Notes under the pieces: model-generated
What the model saw: the letters and a program-made list of their open reading frames with translations, nothing else
Database searches by the model: none
What the model was told of the DNA's origin: nothing
DNA from: Pseudoalteromonas sp. A25
Lineage (GTDB): Bacteria; Pseudomonadota; Gammaproteobacteria; Enterobacterales; Alteromonadaceae
DNA: 64,000 bases
Direction: 5' to 3'
NCBI RefSeq assembly: GCF_009176705.1
Contig: NZ_AP021846.1
Coordinates: forward strand, 3,654,001 to 3,718,000
Shown: one piece after another, positions 26,672 to 35,603 of the stretch
Position numbering within the stretch: the first letter of the stretch is position 1
How the letters are laid out: each line of letters begins with the position of its first letter
Made by a program: the position numbers and the translations under genes

Positions 26672-27757
26672 CTATTCTACCTCTTTTTTGCCCGGTTGTG
26701 TTTTATGCTTGAGGCGGTACTTCAAATTACGCGAAAAAATCAAATGCAGATATAAAGGAATACACAAAAAAGTCAAAATAGAGGCTGCTATCAGCATCCA
26801 TGACCACTGATTAGATTCTTGATTGGTTTTTGGATGATACACGAAATTATCCAAAAGGCTTTCATCACTGCCTTGTGAGTAACCATAGAGCTGTGCAATC
26901 CACTGCCAGCGAGCCACAGACATACTACCTATTGAAATACCCGCTTGAGTAATAAAGGGGCGCAACGTATCCGCTTCATAGGCAAGCTGCTCCTTACTCT
27001 TGTCGGGGTTATACTTACTTCTGATCACATCAATGCTTTCATTCATATTCAGCATCGCGTAACGCCAACCTCTTAAACTTGCCTGACGAAATTTTTCTAC
27101 CATCGCGGGCTTTTGTGCAATGAGGTTTTGGCTGGTAAACAAGATATCGCCATAAACATTGATACCATATTGTTTTGGACATATCTGCCGTGTTGCAACC
27201 CCCTTTTGCCGCATCTTAAATGGCTCATTGGTCACATAAACTTGCAAGGCATCAAAGAGTCCTTTTTCAAAGTCTGCCATTGGATACAAGCCAGAATAAA
27301 GTGGCAACTGCGCAATATCGACTCCAGCCTGCCTTAGCATCACTATCAATTCAGCATTTTCAGCCTTACCCAAATAACTGATACGCTTACCTTTGAAATC
27401 TTTAGGTGTATATATCTGAGAGTCTTCTTTGACCATCCAACAATAGGGCGAAGATTGTAAAATAGCAGCCAGTGCGACCAATGGCTTACCTTGTATGCGT
27501 GATTGTAATATGCCTGAGTGTGTCACTCCAAAGTGCGCTTGACCTGCTAGTACTTTAAAGTGCGTATCTGGACTGCTGGTATCGGCTGGCAGAATAGTTA
27601 CGTTTAGCCCTGCCTGCTCGTAAAAGCCTTTCTCTTTGGCCATGTAATACCCTGCAAATTGAAATTGATGAACCCACTTCAATTGCAGCACGACGTTTTC
27701 CTTGGCACTGCTAAAGCAGCTGAATAGCAGTACCATAATATACGCTAAGCCGCGCAT
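26672..27757 (-). CDS. NMT1/THI5-type periplasmic binding domain with C-terminal membrane anchor
   Basis: The 361-residue protein has a signal peptide (about 18 residues) and an NMT1/THI5-like solute-binding domain (about 20-270, LQLKWVHQFQFAGYYMAKEKGFY then AGLNVTILPAD). A linker and one transmembrane helix near the end (WMLIAASILTFLCIPLYLHLIF) are followed only by a short basic tail of about 25 residues. NMT1 domains usually serve ABC pyrimidine/thiamine-precursor importers. The same domain plus a membrane helix also heads histidine kinases and GGDEF sensors, where an output domain follows; here none does. No ABC permease or ATPase is adjacent. It may be a truncated sensor or an accessory sensor that pairs with another kinase. 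Confidence 0.85.
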   Translation of the reverse strand: MRGLAYIMVLLFSCFSSAKENVVLQLKWVHQFQFAGYYMAKEKGFYEQAGLNVTILPADTSSPDTHFKVLAGQAHFGVTHSGILQSRIQGKPLVALAAILQSSPYCWMVKEDSQIYTPKDFKGKRISYLGKAENAELIVMLRQAGVDIAQLPLYSGLYPMADFEKGLFDALQVYVTNEPFKMRQKGVATRQICPKQYGINVYGDILFTSQNLIAQKPAMVEKFRQASLRGWRYAMLNMNESIDVIRSKYNPDKSKEQLAYEADTLRPFITQAGISIGSMSVARWQWIAQLYGYSQGSDESLLDNFVYHPKTNQESNQWSWMLIAASILTFLCIPLYLHLIFSRNLKYRLKHKTQPGKKEVE

Positions 27758-27821
27758 ACTCTTCCTTGCTTTGTTATGATGGTGTAATCATAACTATAGA
27801 AAAGCACACCTTAATTGCAAA

Positions 27822-29363
27822 CTAACCCGCTTTTCTTTGTGCTGCGACAGGCTTTTGCAAATACCGCGCAAAACACGGGTTATACGTTTCTTCGCTGTAG
27901 TGATACCCAAGCTTTGAGAGGTGACTATCAAACAAGGCATAATCTTGAGTCGGAACATCAAAAGCAGCCAATACATTCCCCTCAGCGGCGCCATGATTAC
28001 GATAATGAAACAGCGTAATATTCCATTCACTACCCAACGTATCTAAAAACCGTGCCAACGCGCCAGGATATTCAGGAAAATCAAAACGGAACAATCGCTC
28101 ATGAATGGCGACGGGCGGTTTACCACCGACCATATAACGCAAGTGCAGCTTGGCCAACTCATTGTCAGAAAAGTCCTCAAATGCATAGCCATTTTTATAA
28201 AGTTGACTCTTTAGTTCATCTAATTCTATCTGCCCACCACGTAAACCAACACCCACAAAAATTTGTGCGTCCCCTTCACCGGCATAGCGATAATTGAACT
28301 CTGTGATTGAACGACCACCTAAAGATTGGCAAAAGCGCTTAAAGCTGCCTTTTTCTTCGGCAATAGTCACCCCGAACAACGCCTCATTTTTTGCACCAAG
28401 CGCTGTGCGCTCCGCGATGTAGCGTAACCTATCAAAGTTCAAATTGGCACCAGAAAGCACCGCGGCCAAATTAAGGCCTGCACGTTTACCTTGTTGGCTC
28501 CATTTTTTTAAACCAGCCAGAGATAACGCTCCTGATGGCTCTGCTATGGCGCGTGTTTCTACAAAAATATCTTGTACGGCAGCACAGATCTCATCACTGG
28601 TTACGGTAACCACCTGATCGCAAAACTTCTGAGCGAGCCGAAAAGTCTCACTACCGATAATTTTTACTGCAACACCATCCGCAAACCCCCCGACTTGCTC
28701 AAGTTCAACAGGCTCTCCCGCTTCCATCGCCGCTTTCAAGCAGGCGCTTTCTTGCGCCTCTACACCGATAACTTGGATATCGGGTCGTAATGACTTGATG
28801 TATACCGCCATTCCCGCCAGTAAGCCTCCGCCGCCAACAGGCACAAATACGGCATCAAGTTCATGTAACTGCTGCATTAATTCACGGGCCACCGTACCTT
28901 GGCCGACAATCACATCTTTGTCATCAAAAGGAGGGATAAACACCGCCCCATACTCTTCAATTAACTCAAACGCATGCGCTTTGGCAGCATCAAAGTTATG
29001 ACCATGCAGCACAACTTCTCCCCCCAAATTACGTACTGAGTTCACCTTGATCTCTGGGGTGGTTACTGGCATCACTATAATTGCTCTATGCCCTAAATGC
29101 GCAGCACTAAGCGCGACGCCTTGTGCATGATTTCCCGCTGACGCGGTGATCACTAAGCTATTTTCGGGTAACTGGCGAAGCTTGTTATATGCGCCACGCA
29201 GTTTAAAAGAATACACAGGTTGCTGATCTTCACGCTTAAGCCATACCTGTTGACCTAAACGCTCTGACAAGCCTTTCATTTCGCTAACTTCTGTGACTTT
29301 AGCCAAAGGCGACATATCCGCTTGGATAATCGCTCTAAAGTAATCTAATTCTTGCGATACCAT
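27822..29363 (-). CDS. ilvA: Biosynthetic threonine ammonia-lyase
   Basis: IlvA deaminates L-threonine to 2-oxobutanoate, the committed step to isoleucine, using PLP. The 513-residue protein has the catalytic domain with the PLP lysine in YSFKLRGAYNK and the phosphate loop VGGGGLLAG, then two C-terminal ACT-like domains (about 330-500) that mediate isoleucine inhibition and valine activation. Length equals that of E. coli IlvA (514). It is the last gene of the ilv operon, 2 bases after ilvD. No clear terminator follows before the NMT1-type gene. Confidence 0.96.
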   Translation of the reverse strand: MVSQELDYFRAIIQADMSPLAKVTEVSEMKGLSERLGQQVWLKREDQQPVYSFKLRGAYNKLRQLPENSLVITASAGNHAQGVALSAAHLGHRAIIVMPVTTPEIKVNSVRNLGGEVVLHGHNFDAAKAHAFELIEEYGAVFIPPFDDKDVIVGQGTVARELMQQLHELDAVFVPVGGGGLLAGMAVYIKSLRPDIQVIGVEAQESACLKAAMEAGEPVELEQVGGFADGVAVKIIGSETFRLAQKFCDQVVTVTSDEICAAVQDIFVETRAIAEPSGALSLAGLKKWSQQGKRAGLNLAAVLSGANLNFDRLRYIAERTALGAKNEALFGVTIAEEKGSFKRFCQSLGGRSITEFNYRYAGEGDAQIFVGVGLRGGQIELDELKSQLYKNGYAFEDFSDNELAKLHLRYMVGGKPPVAIHERLFRFDFPEYPGALARFLDTLGSEWNITLFHYRNHGAAEGNVLAAFDVPTQDYALFDSHLSKLGYHYSEETYNPCFARYLQKPVAAQRKAG

Positions 29364-29365
29364 GG

Positions 29366-31222
29366 CTAGCTTAGCTCCTCTAACTTAGCCAAATCACGTA
29401 CCGCACCTTTATCTGCACTGGTTGCTAATAATGCATAAGCCTTCAAGGCCGACGACACTACACGCTGACGGTCTAATGGCTTGTATGCATCTTTACCACG
29501 CGCTTCTTGTTTTGCTCTACGCTGCGCCATTTGCTGCTCGTCAAGCAATAGGTGGATCCCACGATTAGGTATGTCAATTTGAATTAAGTCCCCATCTTCC
29601 ACCAATGCCAATGCACCACCACTGGCAGCCTCTGGAGAAGCATGACCAATAGATAACCCTGATGTACCACCAGAAAAACGGCCATCGGTTAACAGAGCAC
29701 AGTCTTTATCTAATCCCATAGACTTGAGGTAACTGGTAGGATAGAGCATTTCTTGCATGCCTGGTCCGCCTTTTGGACCTTCGTAACGAATAACAACCAC
29801 ATCGCCTTTTTTCACACGGCCATTTAAAATGCCATCTACAGCGTCATCTTGTGACTCAAATACCACGGCCGGCCCGGTGAAATTTAGCATTTCATCTACC
29901 ACACCCGCGCTTTTTACAATACACCCATCGGGAGTGAGGTTACCCGACAGCACAGCAAGGCCACCATCTTGTCTAAATGCATGCTCAATACTGCGTATGC
30001 AGCCATTTTCTCGGTCTAAATCTAACTCATCCCAACGGTACTCTTGGCTCATCGCTTTGGTTGTACGAATCCCCGCAGGACCCGCGCGATAAAACGTTTG
30101 CGCTTTGCTATTGCTGCTGTCTGAGGCGTCCCAACGTTTGATCACCTCGCCCAAAGTGCCTCCAGCAACATGACCCACACTTAAATCAAGTCGCTCACCT
30201 TTTGCAAGCTCGTTTAACAGCCCCATGATGCCACCTGCACGGTGTACATCTTCAATGTGATATTGCTGGGTGGCTGGGGCAACTTTACATAAAAATGGGG
30301 TATTTCGAGATAGTCGGTCAATATCACTCATATCAAAATCGACACCACCTTCTTGTGCCGCAGCGAGTAAATGCAGCACCGTATTCGAAGATCCGCCCAT
30401 CGCAATGTCTAACGTCATCGCATTCACAAAAGCGGCTTGGTTCGCTATGTTTCTTGGTAATACGCCATCATTATCTTTGCGATAATATTCATCGCAAAGT
30501 GCCAAAATACGTTTGCCAGCGGCTTCATAAAGTTGCTGTCTGTCTTTGTGAGTGGCCAGTGTTGTGCCATTACCCGGTAATGCGAGACCCAGAGCCTCTA
30601 ACAAACAATTCATAGAGTTAGCAGTAAACATTCCTGAGCATGAACCGCACGTCGGGCAGGCTGAGCGCTCTACTTGATCGGAATCTTCATCGCTAACACT
30701 CGGATCAGCGCCTTTCACCATCGCGTCGACTAAATCTAGTTTGATATCAATATCTGCTAGACGTGTCTTTCCTGCTTCCATTGGTCCACCAGAAACAAAC
30801 ACCACTGGAATATTTAAACGCAGCGCAGCAAGTAACATCCCCGGCGTGATTTTGTCGCAGTTAGAGATACAGACCATGGCATCGGCACAATGAGCATTGA
30901 CCATGTATTCAACTGAGTCGGCAATCAAGTCTCTAGAGGGAAGAGAATAAAGCATACCGCCGTGGCCCATTGCGATACCATCATCTATCGCGATGGTATT
31001 AAACTCTCTAGGTACACCGCCTGCGTCTCGAATCGTTTCTGCCATTAGTTCACTGAGCTGGTTTAAATGAACGTGGCCTGGTACAAATTGGGTATACGAA
31101 TTCACCACGGCTATAATTGGTTTTTCAAAGTCACTATCGGTCATCCCGGTTGCTCGCCACAGGGCGCGAGCACCTGCACGTTGTCTGCCTTCAGTGGTGG
31201 TTTTGCTTCTCAATTTAGCCAT
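29366..31222 (-). CDS. ilvD: Dihydroxy-acid dehydratase
   Basis: IlvD dehydrates 2,3-dihydroxy acids to the branched 2-oxo acids of valine and isoleucine synthesis, using a [4Fe-4S] cluster and Mg2+. The 618-residue protein shows [14 protein letters not shown] and [18 protein letters not shown] with the cluster cysteines, and [14 protein letters not shown] with the catalytic serine. It follows the E. coli enzyme (616 residues) throughout. It lies 97 bases downstream of ilvE, across a terminator-like hairpin, and 2 bases upstream of ilvA. Confidence 0.97.
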   Translation of the reverse strand: MAKLRSKTTTEGRQRAGARALWRATGMTDSDFEKPIIAVVNSYTQFVPGHVHLNQLSELMAETIRDAGGVPREFNTIAIDDGIAMGHGGMLYSLPSRDLIADSVEYMVNAHCADAMVCISNCDKITPGMLLAALRLNIPVVFVSGGPMEAGKTRLADIDIKLDLVDAMVKGADPSVSDEDSDQVERSACPTCGSCSGMFTANSMNCLLEALGLALPGNGTTLATHKDRQQLYEAAGKRILALCDEYYRKDNDGVLPRNIANQAAFVNAMTLDIAMGGSSNTVLHLLAAAQEGGVDFDMSDIDRLSRNTPFLCKVAPATQQYHIEDVHRAGGIMGLLNELAKGERLDLSVGHVAGGTLGEVIKRWDASDSSNSKAQTFYRAGPAGIRTTKAMSQEYRWDELDLDRENGCIRSIEHAFRQDGGLAVLSGNLTPDGCIVKSAGVVDEMLNFTGPAVVFESQDDAVDGILNGRVKKGDVVVIRYEGPKGGPGMQEMLYPTSYLKSMGLDKDCALLTDGRFSGGTSGLSIGHASPEAASGGALALVEDGDLIQIDIPNRGIHLLLDEQQMAQRRAKQEARGKDAYKPLDRQRVVSSALKAYALLATSADKGAVRDLAKLEELS

Positions 31223-31279
31223 GGTTTTTACCCTTTAATTATGCGATGCCTCACTTAGCAACGACTTTTCCTCATTCCC

Positions 31280-31306
31280 AAAAAGTGGGTCACCCGATGA
31301 TGACCC
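31280..31306 (-). terminator. Terminator-like hairpin between ilvE and ilvD
   Basis: GGGTCA and TGACCC form a 6-bp stem followed by five T on the minus strand, in the 97-base gap. It may cause partial termination or protect the upstream mRNA, lowering ilvDA output relative to ilvGME. Confidence 0.5.
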
Positions 31307-31319
31307 TACCAATTTTTTA

Positions 31320-32243
31320 TTACTCGTTGATATAGTCTAACCAGCCATTGCTGTCTTCGCTTTGGCCTTTCACTAAATCAAAATATGCTTGTTGTAGCTC
31401 TGCGGTGATAGGTCCGCGCTTACCGTCACCAATTTGAATTTGGTCAACGCTACGTACTGGTGTCACCTCTGCCGCGGTACCTGTCATAAAGAACTCATCT
31501 GCAAGATACAGTGCTTCACGTGCAATCGCTTCTTCACGCACTTCATAGCCACGCGCTCTTGCAAGTTGCATAATAGTGTCACGCGTTAAACCAGGTAAGA
31601 TACAAGCCGTAGTTGGTGGAGTGAATAGCACGCCATTTTTAATAACAAATAGATTTTCGCCCGCCCCCTCACTTAAGTAACCGTTGACGTCAAGGGCGAT
31701 ACCTTCAACATAACCGTGGCGCTTTGCTTCAGCCGTAATAAGTTGTGATGACAAATAATTACCACCCGCTTTAGCACCTGTAGGCATGGTATTTGGCGCA
31801 AGTCGTGTCCACGATGAAATACACGCATCCACCCCTTCTTCTAAGCTTCCATCACCTAAGTATGTGCCCCACTCCATTGCAGCAACGCTTACATCCGCTT
31901 TATGAGATTTAGGATGAACTCCTAAACCCACATTACCCAAAAATGCGAAAGGACGTAAATAAGCGTTAGTAAAACCGTTGGCTTTTACTGCATCTTTACA
32001 TGCCTGCATCAGTTCATCTTCAGTGAACGGGATCTCAATGCGGTAGATTTTCGCTGAATCATAAAGACGCTTAATGTGATCTTTAAGACGGAAAATCGCC
32101 GGACCTTTTGGCGTATCATATGCGCGAACGCCTTCAAACACTGAGCTACCATAATGTATCGCATGGCTTAAAATATGTGTTGTTGCTTGCTCATATGGGA
32201 TCATCTCACCGTTATGCCAAATTAATTCCGATGTTTTTGTCAT
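31320..32243 (-). CDS. ilvE: Branched-chain amino acid aminotransferase
   Basis: IlvE is a PLP fold-type IV transaminase that makes valine, leucine and isoleucine from their 2-oxo acids with glutamate. The 307-residue protein has LIWHNGEMIPY, HYGSSVFEGVRAY, FLGNVGLGVHPK, PTGAKAGGNYL with the PLP lysine, and EGAGENLFV, all family signatures. It lies 39 bases after ilvM in the ilv operon. Confidence 0.96.
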   Translation of the reverse strand: MTKTSELIWHNGEMIPYEQATTHILSHAIHYGSSVFEGVRAYDTPKGPAIFRLKDHIKRLYDSAKIYRIEIPFTEDELMQACKDAVKANGFTNAYLRPFAFLGNVGLGVHPKSHKADVSVAAMEWGTYLGDGSLEEGVDACISSWTRLAPNTMPTGAKAGGNYLSSQLITAEAKRHGYVEGIALDVNGYLSEGAGENLFVIKNGVLFTPPTTACILPGLTRDTIMQLARARGYEVREEAIAREALYLADEFFMTGTAAEVTPVRSVDQIQIGDGKRGPITAELQQAYFDLVKGQSEDSNGWLDYINE

Positions 32244-32282
32244 TATGTAATACCTTGATTATTCTTTTCTGAAATAAATTAT

Positions 32283-32525
32283 TTAAATTGCCTGTTGCTG
32301 TAGTGTGTGCAAATTCACATGCTGCACCTCTACAAGCTTACTCAGTTGTGACGTCAATAGATAGATAGGCCTGTCACTATCTACAGTCATTTTGACTTGA
32401 AATTGTTCATCTTTTGTCTCTAACTCTAAATGCGTAAGACGAAAGCCACGATGTCGTGCCACACGCAAAAAGCGCTCTACCGCGATGGCTTGGTTCTTTA
32501 CTGCAACAGTTAATTGGTGTTTCAT
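32283..32525 (-). CDS. ilvM: Acetolactate synthase II small subunit
   Basis: IlvM is the ACT-domain regulatory subunit that pairs with IlvG to form acetohydroxyacid synthase II. The 80-residue protein is a single ACT domain (beta-alpha-beta-beta-alpha-beta; [15 protein letters not shown] near the start), as in E. coli (87 residues). Its start overlaps the ilvG stop by four bases (ATGA). Confidence 0.92.
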   Translation of the reverse strand: MKHQLTVAVKNQAIAVERFLRVARHRGFRLTHLELETKDEQFQVKMTVDSDRPIYLLTSQLSKLVEVQHVNLHTLQQQAI

Positions 32526-34171
32526 TGGGCTTTCTCCGTCATCATTTCATCATTTGCAGCGCCCGGTGGAACCAGAGGCCATACATTTTCTTTATCATCA
32601 ATACAGGCATGCAATATATAAGGCCCCTTACTGCTAACTAGCGCATCTATCGCATCATCAACCTCATTAGCATGAGTAATAGTTTGACCTGGAATACCAA
32701 AAACAGCAGCTAATGCCACAAAGTCAGGGTTATCAGATAAATTGGTTTCGCTATAACGCTCTTCAAAAAAGAGCTGTTGCCACTGACGAACCATTCCCAA
32801 CCGTTGATTATCCAAAATCACAATTTTTACCGGTAAATTATTACGGCGAATAGTCGCTAGTTCTTGAATGTTCATCATGATTGAGCCATCGCCAGACACC
32901 GTGATCACCATGTCATCGGGGCGAGCGATTTGAGCACCAATTGCAGCGGGTAGGCCGAAACCCATGGTGCCCGCGCCACCACTGCTTAAGTGATTAGATG
33001 GATGGGTAAACTTCATATGCTGTGCAACCCACATCTGGTGCTGGCCTACATCACAGCAAACCACACCAGTATTGGGCATTTTTTGGCTCAGCTGATTCAG
33101 TAAACGCGGTGCAAATACGCGCTCGCCTGGGTAGTCGTAACGCCACGCGTGCTGCTTTTTAAGATCAGAAATTGTGGCTAACCACTGGCTGTCGGTCACA
33201 AAACAAGCAAGCTGAGGGATAGACTCTTTAAGATCAGCGATCAGTGACGCTTGCGCAGGCTTACGTTTACCAACTTCAGCGGGGTCTATATCCAAGTGAA
33301 TAACATCCGCTTTGGCTGCAAACTTTGCTAAGTTACCAGTGACACGGTCATCAAAACGCGCACCAATACACACCAATAAATCGCACTCTTGCACAGCAAT
33401 ATTTGCCGCTTGACCCCCATGCATACCCAGCATACCTAAGTCGTATTCGTAATCGGGGAGTACACTGCCAAGGGCTTTGAGTGTCGACACTGCTGGCATA
33501 TGTGTTTTTTCTAAAAATTGCATAAGTTGCGCTTGTGCATCTGCATTTTGTACGCCGCCGCCAACATACGCCACGGGCCTTTTAGCTTGCGATAATAGTG
33601 ACTCTGCTTTTTGCACTTCTAAAGCAGACACCTTTGGAAGCGACTCGTCAAGCGCCAACCAGGGATGAAATGGCACTTGTGCCAGCTGGATATCTTTTGG
33701 GATATCAACCAGTACTGGTCCTGGTCTACCTGACTGCGCAAGATGCATTGCCTCTTGTAACACCTCAGCCAAGTCTTCTGCTTTTTCAACCATGTAGCTG
33801 TGTTTCGTACACGATAATGACATCCCCAGTACATCCACTTCTTGAAACGCATCGGAGCCGATAGCCGCTGTAGGTACCTGACCGGTGATAGCAAGTAATG
33901 GCACAGAGTCCAGCATCGCATCAGCAAGCGCGGTGACTAGGTTAGTTGCTCCTGGGCCTGAAGTTGCAAAACACACTCCTAATTTACCCGTACTGCGAGC
34001 GTAGCCTACAGCTGCAAACCCAGCCCCTTGCTCATGACGCGTCAGATAGTGCTTTACAGGCGCACCATACAAAGCGTCATAAATTGGCATGATCGCGCCA
34101 CCTGGATAGCCGAATACCTCTTTAACGCCATGCTTGGCTAATAAATCGATTAAAAGTTGTGCGCCTGTCAT
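32522..34171 (-). CDS. ilvG: Acetolactate synthase II large subunit
   Basis: IlvG condenses pyruvate with pyruvate or 2-oxobutanoate, with ThDP, Mg2+ and FAD as cofactors, at the first common step to branched-chain amino acids. It has [13 protein letters not shown] with the catalytic glutamate region RHEQGAGF, and the ThDP-binding [14 protein letters not shown], followed by LDNQRLGMV. The frame is intact, unlike the frameshifted ilvG of E. coli K-12. The ATG at 34171 is preferred over an upstream TTG (34189) because it gives MTGAQLL, matching E. coli, with GTGGGG upstream. That start gives 549 residues. ilvM overlaps its end. Confidence 0.95.
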   Translation of the reverse strand: MTGAQLLIDLLAKHGVKEVFGYPGGAIMPIYDALYGAPVKHYLTRHEQGAGFAAVGYARSTGKLGVCFATSGPGATNLVTALADAMLDSVPLLAITGQVPTAAIGSDAFQEVDVLGMSLSCTKHSYMVEKAEDLAEVLQEAMHLAQSGRPGPVLVDIPKDIQLAQVPFHPWLALDESLPKVSALEVQKAESLLSQAKRPVAYVGGGVQNADAQAQLMQFLEKTHMPAVSTLKALGSVLPDYEYDLGMLGMHGGQAANIAVQECDLLVCIGARFDDRVTGNLAKFAAKADVIHLDIDPAEVGKRKPAQASLIADLKESIPQLACFVTDSQWLATISDLKKQHAWRYDYPGERVFAPRLLNQLSQKMPNTGVVCCDVGQHQMWVAQHMKFTHPSNHLSSGGAGTMGFGLPAAIGAQIARPDDMVITVSGDGSIMMNIQELATIRRNNLPVKIVILDNQRLGMVRQWQQLFFEERYSETNLSDNPDFVALAAVFGIPGQTITHANEVDDAIDALVSSKGPYILHACIDDKENVWPLVPPGAANDEMMTEKAQ

Positions 34172-34225
34172 TGTCATCCCCACTGCCAATTGCTTGCTGA
34201 TTGTTAACTTAATTTTTGCCTTAAA

Positions 34226-34262
34226 ACAAAAAAGCCCCCCGAACTTTTCAGTGCGGGGGGCT
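34226..34262 (-). terminator. Attenuator terminator of the ilv operon
   Basis: On the minus strand CCCCCC and GGGGGG form a GC stem (34234-34261) followed by six or more T, between the leader peptide stop and ilvG. The 3' part of the leader gene contains GCGGGGG, which can pair with the 5' arm to make an antiterminator when ribosomes stall. Its AGTGCTGT can pair with ACAGCACT early in the leader when they do not. Confidence 0.85.
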
Positions 34263-34286
34263 TTTACTAATACTTTTCTTACAGCA

Positions 34287-34358
34287 CTAGTTCGCCCCCG
34301 CGGTAATAATAATCACCACGTTGATAATCACGACTAGAGTAAGTGCTGTGTTTAGCAT
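34287..34358 (-). CDS. ilvL: ilv operon leader peptide
   Basis: A 23-codon frame precedes the attenuator. Fifteen of its residues are Ile (5), Val (4), Leu (3) or Thr (3), arranged in runs including VVII and VVIII, as in E. coli IlvL. Ribosome stalling at these codons when any charged branched-chain tRNA is scarce should favour the antiterminator and switch the operon on. The ribosome site is weak (GGTGAT). Confidence 0.85.
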   Translation of the reverse strand: MLNTALTLVVIINVVIIITAGAN

Positions 34359-34433
34359 TCTTTGTATCACCAAATAAATTTTTTACTACAGGCAACTCTT
34401 CGTATTGTAGAGCCCATCCTGTTCCTTTTTCTA

Positions 34434-34462
34434 TTAGTAACCCGCACACACTTTTAAGTCAA
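34434..34462 (-). promoter_or_regulatory. Sigma70 promoter of the ilv operon
   Basis: TTGACT and TACTAA lie on the minus strand with 17 bases between, 75 bases upstream of the leader peptide. Nothing else is recognised in the gap up to the TraB-type gene. Confidence 0.7.
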
Positions 34463-34689
34463 CCATAAATACTATGCTTATTTAAAATGAAAAATAACAA
34501 AAACTAGTAAATAATTCCAAATATTGAGCCCAAAGAGAATTGATTAACCCAAGCGGGGCTGCATTGTTTAATAATTACTTGTAAAAGCTAGGTTTACGGC
34601 AGAGCTAATTTTACAAAAATAAAATGATTTTTATGCACTTTCCCGCTATATGCGTAAGATACTTCTACTATCAAATTGTCAGGACGCTT

Positions 34690-35574
34690 ATGTTTTACAG
34701 GTTACGTAGAAGCTGTTTTATCAGCCTCATGTTTTTTGGGTTGCTATTTAGTCAACTGAGCAATGCGACCCCAGCACTTTTTCAAGTTGAAAAAAATGGT
34801 ATCAAGTCACACTTATTCGGCACTGTCCATGTTGGTACTGCAGATATGCAAAAATTACCAAAACAGGTACTAAAAGCCATTGAGTCGAGTGAACTTATTG
34901 CCGTAGAGGTTGACCTTGACTCACTTAGCGCCTCTCAAATACAGCAGATTTCCGCTCCTTTTATGTTGCTGCCTGAAGGAACTGCGCTAGCTGATGTGAT
35001 GAATCCTACGCACTATCAAAAATTAAAACATTACTTGAGCACAGCAGGCCTCAGTATCTCACGCTTTCATCGGCACCGCCCTTGGGCCGTGATGATCACT
35101 CTTCTACAAATGGAGTATAAGAAGCTAGGCTTTAGTGAACAATATGGTATCGATAAGCAAGTACTCACCTACTCAAAAAAATTGCGTAAAAAAGTAATCG
35201 GGCTAGAAACCTTACAACAACAATTGGCCATGCTGAGCGCACTCGAAATACAAAACGAGGCTATGTTTGAAGAAACGTTTGAGCACTTAGACGATATTAA
35301 CTTCTACTTTCTTGATTTAGTAAATGCTTGGAAAGCGGGTGATATGAACAAGTTATCACAATACTACGCACGCAGTTTTGACGACTCTACATATGGTAAA
35401 TACTCCGAGCAGGTCATGCTGGTTGAGCGTAATAAGCAATGGCTTGAAACGCTCAGCGCTTTACTCCGAAAGCAACCTACTTTTATAGCTGTTGGTGCAC
35501 TACATCTACCAGAACAACACGGACTAATTAACTTACTAAAACAAGCGGGCTTTAAAGTAAGTAAATTAAATTAA
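34690..35574 (+). CDS. TraB/GumN family protein (haem-binding/protease-like, TIKI-type fold)
   Basis: The 294-residue secreted protein has a signal peptide (MFYRLRRSCFISLMFFGLL then LSNA) and the TraB/GumN domain. It carries the first metal-binding-like motif LFGTVHVG near the N-terminus, DKQVLTYSKKL and GLETLQQQ in the middle, and AVGALHLP near the C-terminus. The two GxxH motifs are conserved with TIKI metalloproteases; bacterial members are little studied. The ATG at 34690 is preferred (AGGA 5 bases upstream) over an earlier ATG with a longer, less signal-like start. It is convergent with the sensor kinase gene and shows no operon partner. Confidence 0.88.
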   Translation: MFYRLRRSCFISLMFFGLLFSQLSNATPALFQVEKNGIKSHLFGTVHVGTADMQKLPKQVLKAIESSELIAVEVDLDSLSASQIQQISAPFMLLPEGTALADVMNPTHYQKLKHYLSTAGLSISRFHRHRPWAVMITLLQMEYKKLGFSEQYGIDKQVLTYSKKLRKKVIGLETLQQQLAMLSALEIQNEAMFEETFEHLDDINFYFLDLVNAWKAGDMNKLSQYYARSFDDSTYGKYSEQVMLVERNKQWLETLSALLRKQPTFIAVGALHLPEQHGLINLLKQAGFKVSKLN

Positions 35575-35603
35575 TATAAACAAGCATTTAGATTACTAAA
35601 CTT

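Noticed and set aside
34171..34189. TTG start for ilvG
   Set aside because: The ATG at 34171 gives the N-terminus of E. coli IlvG and better ribosome-site spacing.
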